A DNA stretch of 64,000 nucleotides. Origin: Tissierella sp. P1 (GTDB lineage: Bacteria; Bacillota; Clostridia; Tissierellales; Tissierellaceae). This document shows positions 60,502-64,000 of this stretch, in pieces. Made by a program: the position numbers and the translations under genes. The notes beneath the pieces are model-generated. The model did no database searches and was not told where the DNA came from. It worked only from the letters and a program-made list of their open reading frames with translations. The first letter of the stretch is position 1, and every line of letters starts with the position of its first letter. Where the stretch lies: NCBI RefSeq assembly GCF_002266425.1, contig NZ_NPMN01000001.1, positions 1-64,000 on the forward strand. The letters run 5' to 3'.

Positions 60502-62250
60502 CTACGCAATCATCCATCCTTCTGCTTTCTCGCGAATTCCAATAAAACGCCTATAAATACCTGCTTCTTCTATTAAATCCATATGAATACCTCTTTGCAC
60601 AATTTGTCCATTATCTACTACAAGTATCTGATCTGCATTTTGGATAGTAGCTAAGCGATGGGCTATGGTGATAATGGTTTTTCCATGTACCAAAGCACTA
60701 ATGGCTTGCTGAATAAAATGCTCATTTTCCGGGTCAATACTAGCCGTAGCTTCATCTAATATGACTATTGGAGCATCCTTTAACATAGCTCTTGCAATAG
60801 ATATTCTTTGTTTTTCACCTCCGGAGAGAGTAGAACCACCGTCCCCTATGATAGTATTGTAACCTTGGGGAAGATTCATGATGAATTCATGACAGCATGC
60901 TTTCTTTGCTGTTCCTACAATTTCATCGAAGCTAGCTTCTGGCTTTCCAAACTTAATATTATTTAGAATAGTATCATGAAATAAATATACATTTTGAAAT
61001 ACCATGCTAATATTTTTTAATAAGCTGTCACAGGTCATTTCTCTAATATCCACATTTCCTATTTTAATACTTCCTTCATTTACATCATAAAATCTGGCAA
61101 TCAGGTTACATATAGTTGTTTTACCGCTACCGGATGGACCAACGATGGCAGTAGTTGTATTTTGTGGAATTTGGAATGATATGTTGTTTAACACATTTTT
61201 GTTATCGTAAGCGAAGGATACATTTTGAAATTCAATGCTATAATTACTCAAGGAAATATCCTTACCATTATGATCAATAAATTCTGCATTTTCAATGGGT
61301 TCTAATTTATTAAAAGTAGCATCTATGATTTTTAGAACGTGAGCTGCATTATTGATGGTTTCTACGCTACCAAAGATAACAAAAGAGAAGATAATCATCA
61401 TTAGCATAGTTGGTAGATCCATAGTTCCATTTATAGCAAAAATAGAAGAAATAGCTATAATACATACAGATGCCGCCTTTAACACAAAATGATGCATTGT
61501 GTTATATGGAACGTAATTCTTTTCAATTTTAAGATTAATATCTTTGCTGGATTTGTAAGCGTCACGAATCCCGTCTATTGAAACACCTTCTTGTTTAAAG
61601 GCCTTTACTACAGGCATTCCTCTAACATATTCAATAGTTGCATTTATCATAGTGTCTTGTGCTCTTTGATGAATAGGAGCATTCTGATTACTTTTATTTC
61701 CTAAGAGTTTTAGGAATACTGCAGATAATAGTATTCCTGTTACGGCAGTTACTGCAATCCATATATTATAAAACCCCATACATAATACCATAGTAAAAGC
61801 ACTGATATATCCGTTTATTACTGTATCAATCATCTTCATTCCGTGCATCTCAATGAAAGATAAATCCGTTGTAACAGCCGAGGTTAGTTCTCCTGTATTA
61901 TTATTGCTGAAAAATCCAAGGGATACTCTTTTCAGTCTATTTCCGATTTTAGTTCTTTCTTCTGCAGAGACCTCATATCCAACACTTTCTTGCGTTTTAG
62001 CACGAAGATAGGAAAATAAAAATCTTCCTAAGACAGCAAATATCATATATACAGTTAGTAAGATAATTTCTTTACTGGATAATGATTTTTTTCCAGATAT
62101 ATCTTCTAAAATTAGATTCAATCCATAAGCTGTTGCCATAATAGGCATTGCAATAAACATAGTGTGTATGAAAGAGTAAATAAACCCAATATATAATCTC
62201 TTTTTATGCACTCCTGTCCATGTCATTATCCTTTTTATTGACTTAAACAT
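60502..62250 (-). CDS. ABC exporter-type subunit (TM domain fused to ATPase), second of a pair
   Basis: A 582-residue half-transporter with a six-TM domain (about residues 15-310) and an ATPase: Walker A VGPSGSGKTT (about 366), Q-loop MVFQNVYLFHDTILNNIKFG, signature LSGGEKQR (about 470), Walker B VILDEATASIDPENE (about 490) and H-loop IAHRL. The frame is open 16 codons upstream into the previous gene, but GAGGAGGAATGTAAT sets the ATG at 62250, 13 bases after the neighbouring stop. With that gene it should form a heterodimer; homologous pairs include siderophore (YbtPQ/IrtAB-like) and multidrug transporters. Confidence 0.85.
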   Translation of the reverse strand: MFKSIKRIMTWTGVHKKRLYIGFIYSFIHTMFIAMPIMATAYGLNLILEDISGKKSLSSKEIILLTVYMIFAVLGRFLFSYLRAKTQESVGYEVSAEERTKIGNRLKRVSLGFFSNNNTGELTSAVTTDLSFIEMHGMKMIDTVINGYISAFTMVLCMGFYNIWIAVTAVTGILLSAVFLKLLGNKSNQNAPIHQRAQDTMINATIEYVRGMPVVKAFKQEGVSIDGIRDAYKSSKDINLKIEKNYVPYNTMHHFVLKAASVCIIAISSIFAINGTMDLPTMLMMIIFSFVIFGSVETINNAAHVLKIIDATFNKLEPIENAEFIDHNGKDISLSNYSIEFQNVSFAYDNKNVLNNISFQIPQNTTTAIVGPSGSGKTTICNLIARFYDVNEGSIKIGNVDIREMTCDSLLKNISMVFQNVYLFHDTILNNIKFGKPEASFDEIVGTAKKACCHEFIMNLPQGYNTIIGDGGSTLSGGEKQRISIARAMLKDAPIVILDEATASIDPENEHFIQQAISALVHGKTIITIAHRLATIQNADQILVVDNGQIVQRGIHMDLIEEAGIYRRFIGIREKAEGWMIA

Positions 62251-62263
62251 ATTACATTCCTCC

Positions 62264-63988
62264 TCATTCTTGATTGACCGCCCATAGCTTCGCTCCAATA
62301 TGTGCTGTCCACATATCCTTATAAAGGCCTCCCTCTTTTAATAACTTTTCATGGGTGCCTTTACTTTTAATTTTTCCTTTTTCTAGAACGATAATTTGAT
62401 CTGCACTTTTTATAGTAGATAACCTATGAGCAATAACCAGCAATGTCTTTCCTTTCGTAAGTGCTGCAATAGACTTTTGGATTTTATCTTCATTTTCCGG
62501 ATCAGTAAAAGCAGTTGCTTCATCAAGAATTACGATTGGAGCATCCTTTAATATTGCACGAGCTATAGCAATTCGTTGCTTTTCTCCGCCAGACAGTCTT
62601 CCTCCGGCTTCACCGGCGCTAGTATGATATCCCTTTTCAAAATTGGAGATAAATTCATCACAACATGCAGATTTGGCTGCTTGTAAAACCTCCTCATCAG
62701 TTGCCTTTGGGTTGCCCAAACGAATATTTTCAAGTAATGAACAGTTAAACAAGAAATTATCCTGTGTAACAAAGCTAACCATATCACATAGCTGACTAAG
62801 AGGTATTTCTTTTATATTTGTACTACCTATTTTTATTTCACCTTCACTTACATCCCAAAAACGAGCAATCAATCTTGCTATGGTAGATTTACCACTACCG
62901 GATGGGCCTACTAATGCTGTAAAGTTTCCCTGTGGAATCTTTAAACTTAAGCTTGATAGTACCTCGTTGCTGTGTGTACCATCATAGGAAAATGAGACAT
63001 TATTTAATTCAATATCATATTCTTTAATAGAAACAAACTTATCTGTGTTTTCCAGTTCTATCAAATTAAGTAGTTCATCAGCATCTTTTACAGCATATTC
63101 AATAGATTTTAAGTCATTGATGAATACTGTAAAGCTTGTTAGTGGTCCTATAATTCCCAGAGATAAAATCATACACATAGTAAGCTCTGCTGGACTTAAA
63201 CTTCCTTGTTTGTAAAGGAGAATTCCTATAGGTAATGTACCAAGTAAAGTAGAGGGTAGAACAGCTCCTCCAAAATTCATTAATTTCCATGTACTTCTAA
63301 ACCAGTCCAAGGTGTACTCTTTAAAAGAGTATATGGCTTTTTCAAACTTTTCATAGGAGGTTGTAGATTGATTAAAGGTTTTAATAACCTCTATCCCTTC
63401 TACATATTCTACAATGACTCCATTGACATAGGTACTAGCTTCCATATAGTCACTATATTTTTCATTGAAGTTTCGCATCATAAAACCATATGCAATAAAA
63501 GCAATGGGAATTGTTATAATTGATGCTAATGCCATACGCCAATCTATTACGAAAAGATAGATGAAAACGCAAATTGGTAATAATAGATTTGAAAATCCTT
63601 CTGGGATTAAATGTGCCAGAGGAAGTTCAATTGTTTCTACTCTATCTATTATAATGCTTTTTAAATTTCCCACTGTTTGATTTAATACTGTACCGAGGGG
63701 TGCATGCATCAATCTATTTGCCATAGCCATTCTCATTCCTTCTAAAACTGTATAAGCGGAGATATGTGATAGTGTTGTTGAAAATGCATGGAATAACAAC
63801 TTAATTACATATCCTAAGAGACAAATGGATGTCCAAAATAATATATCACGTACAGACTGTTTTCCTTCGAAGAAGAGAATGATTATTTGATATACTCCAA
63901 AATAAGGAACTATGCCTCCAGCTACACTAATGACTTCTAGAAAAATAGAAAAAAATAATTTTCTCTTACATGGTTTTGCGAATTTCAT
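62264..63988 (-). CDS. ABC exporter-type subunit, first of a pair (5' end may lie beyond the window)
   Basis: A half-transporter of at least 574 residues. The TM domain begins FAKPCKRKLFFSIFLEVISV; the ATPase has Walker A VGPSGSGKST (about 360), Q-loop FVTQDNFLFNCSLLENIRLG, signature LSGGEKQR, Walker B VILDEATAFTDPENE and H-loop IAHRL. The ATG at 63988 has no visible RBS and the frame stays open to the window edge (LKTV before the ATG), so the true start may be outside. The segment SVAGGIVPYFGVYQIIILFF resembles siderophore-type ABC pairs. Both Walker sites look intact, so both halves may hydrolyse ATP. Confidence 0.85.
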   Translation of the reverse strand: MKFAKPCKRKLFFSIFLEVISVAGGIVPYFGVYQIIILFFEGKQSVRDILFWTSICLLGYVIKLLFHAFSTTLSHISAYTVLEGMRMAMANRLMHAPLGTVLNQTVGNLKSIIIDRVETIELPLAHLIPEGFSNLLLPICVFIYLFVIDWRMALASIITIPIAFIAYGFMMRNFNEKYSDYMEASTYVNGVIVEYVEGIEVIKTFNQSTTSYEKFEKAIYSFKEYTLDWFRSTWKLMNFGGAVLPSTLLGTLPIGILLYKQGSLSPAELTMCMILSLGIIGPLTSFTVFINDLKSIEYAVKDADELLNLIELENTDKFVSIKEYDIELNNVSFSYDGTHSNEVLSSLSLKIPQGNFTALVGPSGSGKSTIARLIARFWDVSEGEIKIGSTNIKEIPLSQLCDMVSFVTQDNFLFNCSLLENIRLGNPKATDEEVLQAAKSACCDEFISNFEKGYHTSAGEAGGRLSGGEKQRIAIARAILKDAPIVILDEATAFTDPENEDKIQKSIAALTKGKTLLVIAHRLSTIKSADQIIVLEKGKIKSKGTHEKLLKEGGLYKDMWTAHIGAKLWAVNQE

Positions 63989-64000
63989 AACGGTTTTTAA

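Overview
The window is AT-rich, densely coded DNA from a low-GC anaerobic Firmicute. A member of the Tissierellales or a related amino-acid-fermenting clostridial group fits best, but this is inferred from gene content and codon use, not from a marker gene. The indicators are a selenocysteine-containing betaine/sarcosine reductase component B, the YedF and DUF3343 selenium-associated proteins, a sigma-54 activator with a GSFTGA loop, clostridial replication and ribosomal gene order, AGGAGG-type ribosome binding sites and frequent TTG/GTG starts.

Layout. 0.2-5.5 kb: a PAS/sigma-54 activator next to a 3-hydroxybutyrate module (SDR dehydrogenase, GntP permease, 3-hydroxyacyl-CoA dehydrogenase) with a textbook -24/-12 promoter and two upstream dyads. 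5.6-10.6 kb: YkvI-like membrane protein, alpha/beta hydrolase, and an MgtA Mg2+ P-type ATPase behind an M-box riboswitch. 10.6-15.8 kb: TetR regulator divergent from grdI-grdH (in-frame UGA) and a BCCT transporter. 15.8-24 kb: MocR regulator, a DUF4097/DUF2089/SHOCT-like cluster, membrane proteins, YedF-DUF3343-MscS-DUF951. 24-29 kb: CNNM/HlyC-like protein, AI-2E-family protein, TraX, aminotransferase. 29-35 kb: complete pstSCAB-phoU-phoPR phosphate locus with a Pho box. 35.4-46.2 kb: rpsF-ssb-rpsR, then MazG-like, DUF2232, gdpP, rplI, dnaB, an unknown lipoprotein, GNAT, DnaD-like and DnaC/DnaI-like genes. 46.2-48 kb: niaR with an operator in front of an orphan PTS-IIC-like permease. 48-55.6 kb: a TRAP transporter plus catabolic enzyme operon with its GntR/FCD regulator and a perfect 54-bp palindrome. 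55.7-64 kb: accessory-looking DNA with an AraC regulator, a second TraX, a two-component system and a paired ABC transporter.

How the genes work together. Several blocks describe amino-acid and osmolyte fermentation: betaine (or sarcosine) uptake and reductive cleavage, 3-hydroxybutyrate interconversion, and a TRAP-fed route with an M20 hydrolase, an aminotransferase and a 2-hydroxyacid dehydrogenase. Housekeeping blocks cover phosphate, magnesium and niacin homeostasis and replication.

A caution for any reader: eight genes are each interrupted by exactly one missing base, usually in a short homopolymer, and in every case adding one base restores a full-length family member. They include normally essential genes (the DnaC/DnaI-like loader). 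This pattern looks like sequencing or assembly error rather than gene decay, so I annotate these as single coding genes with a flagged frameshift.

The most interesting points are the sigma-54 3-hydroxybutyrate switch with dyads 42 bp apart, the TRAP/M20/aminotransferase/dehydrogenase operon with its triple-repeat palindrome, a NiaR operator in front of an orphan IIC permease, a PstS with circularly permuted lobe order, a possible small ORF between the M-box and mgtA, and dispersed hairpin repeats.
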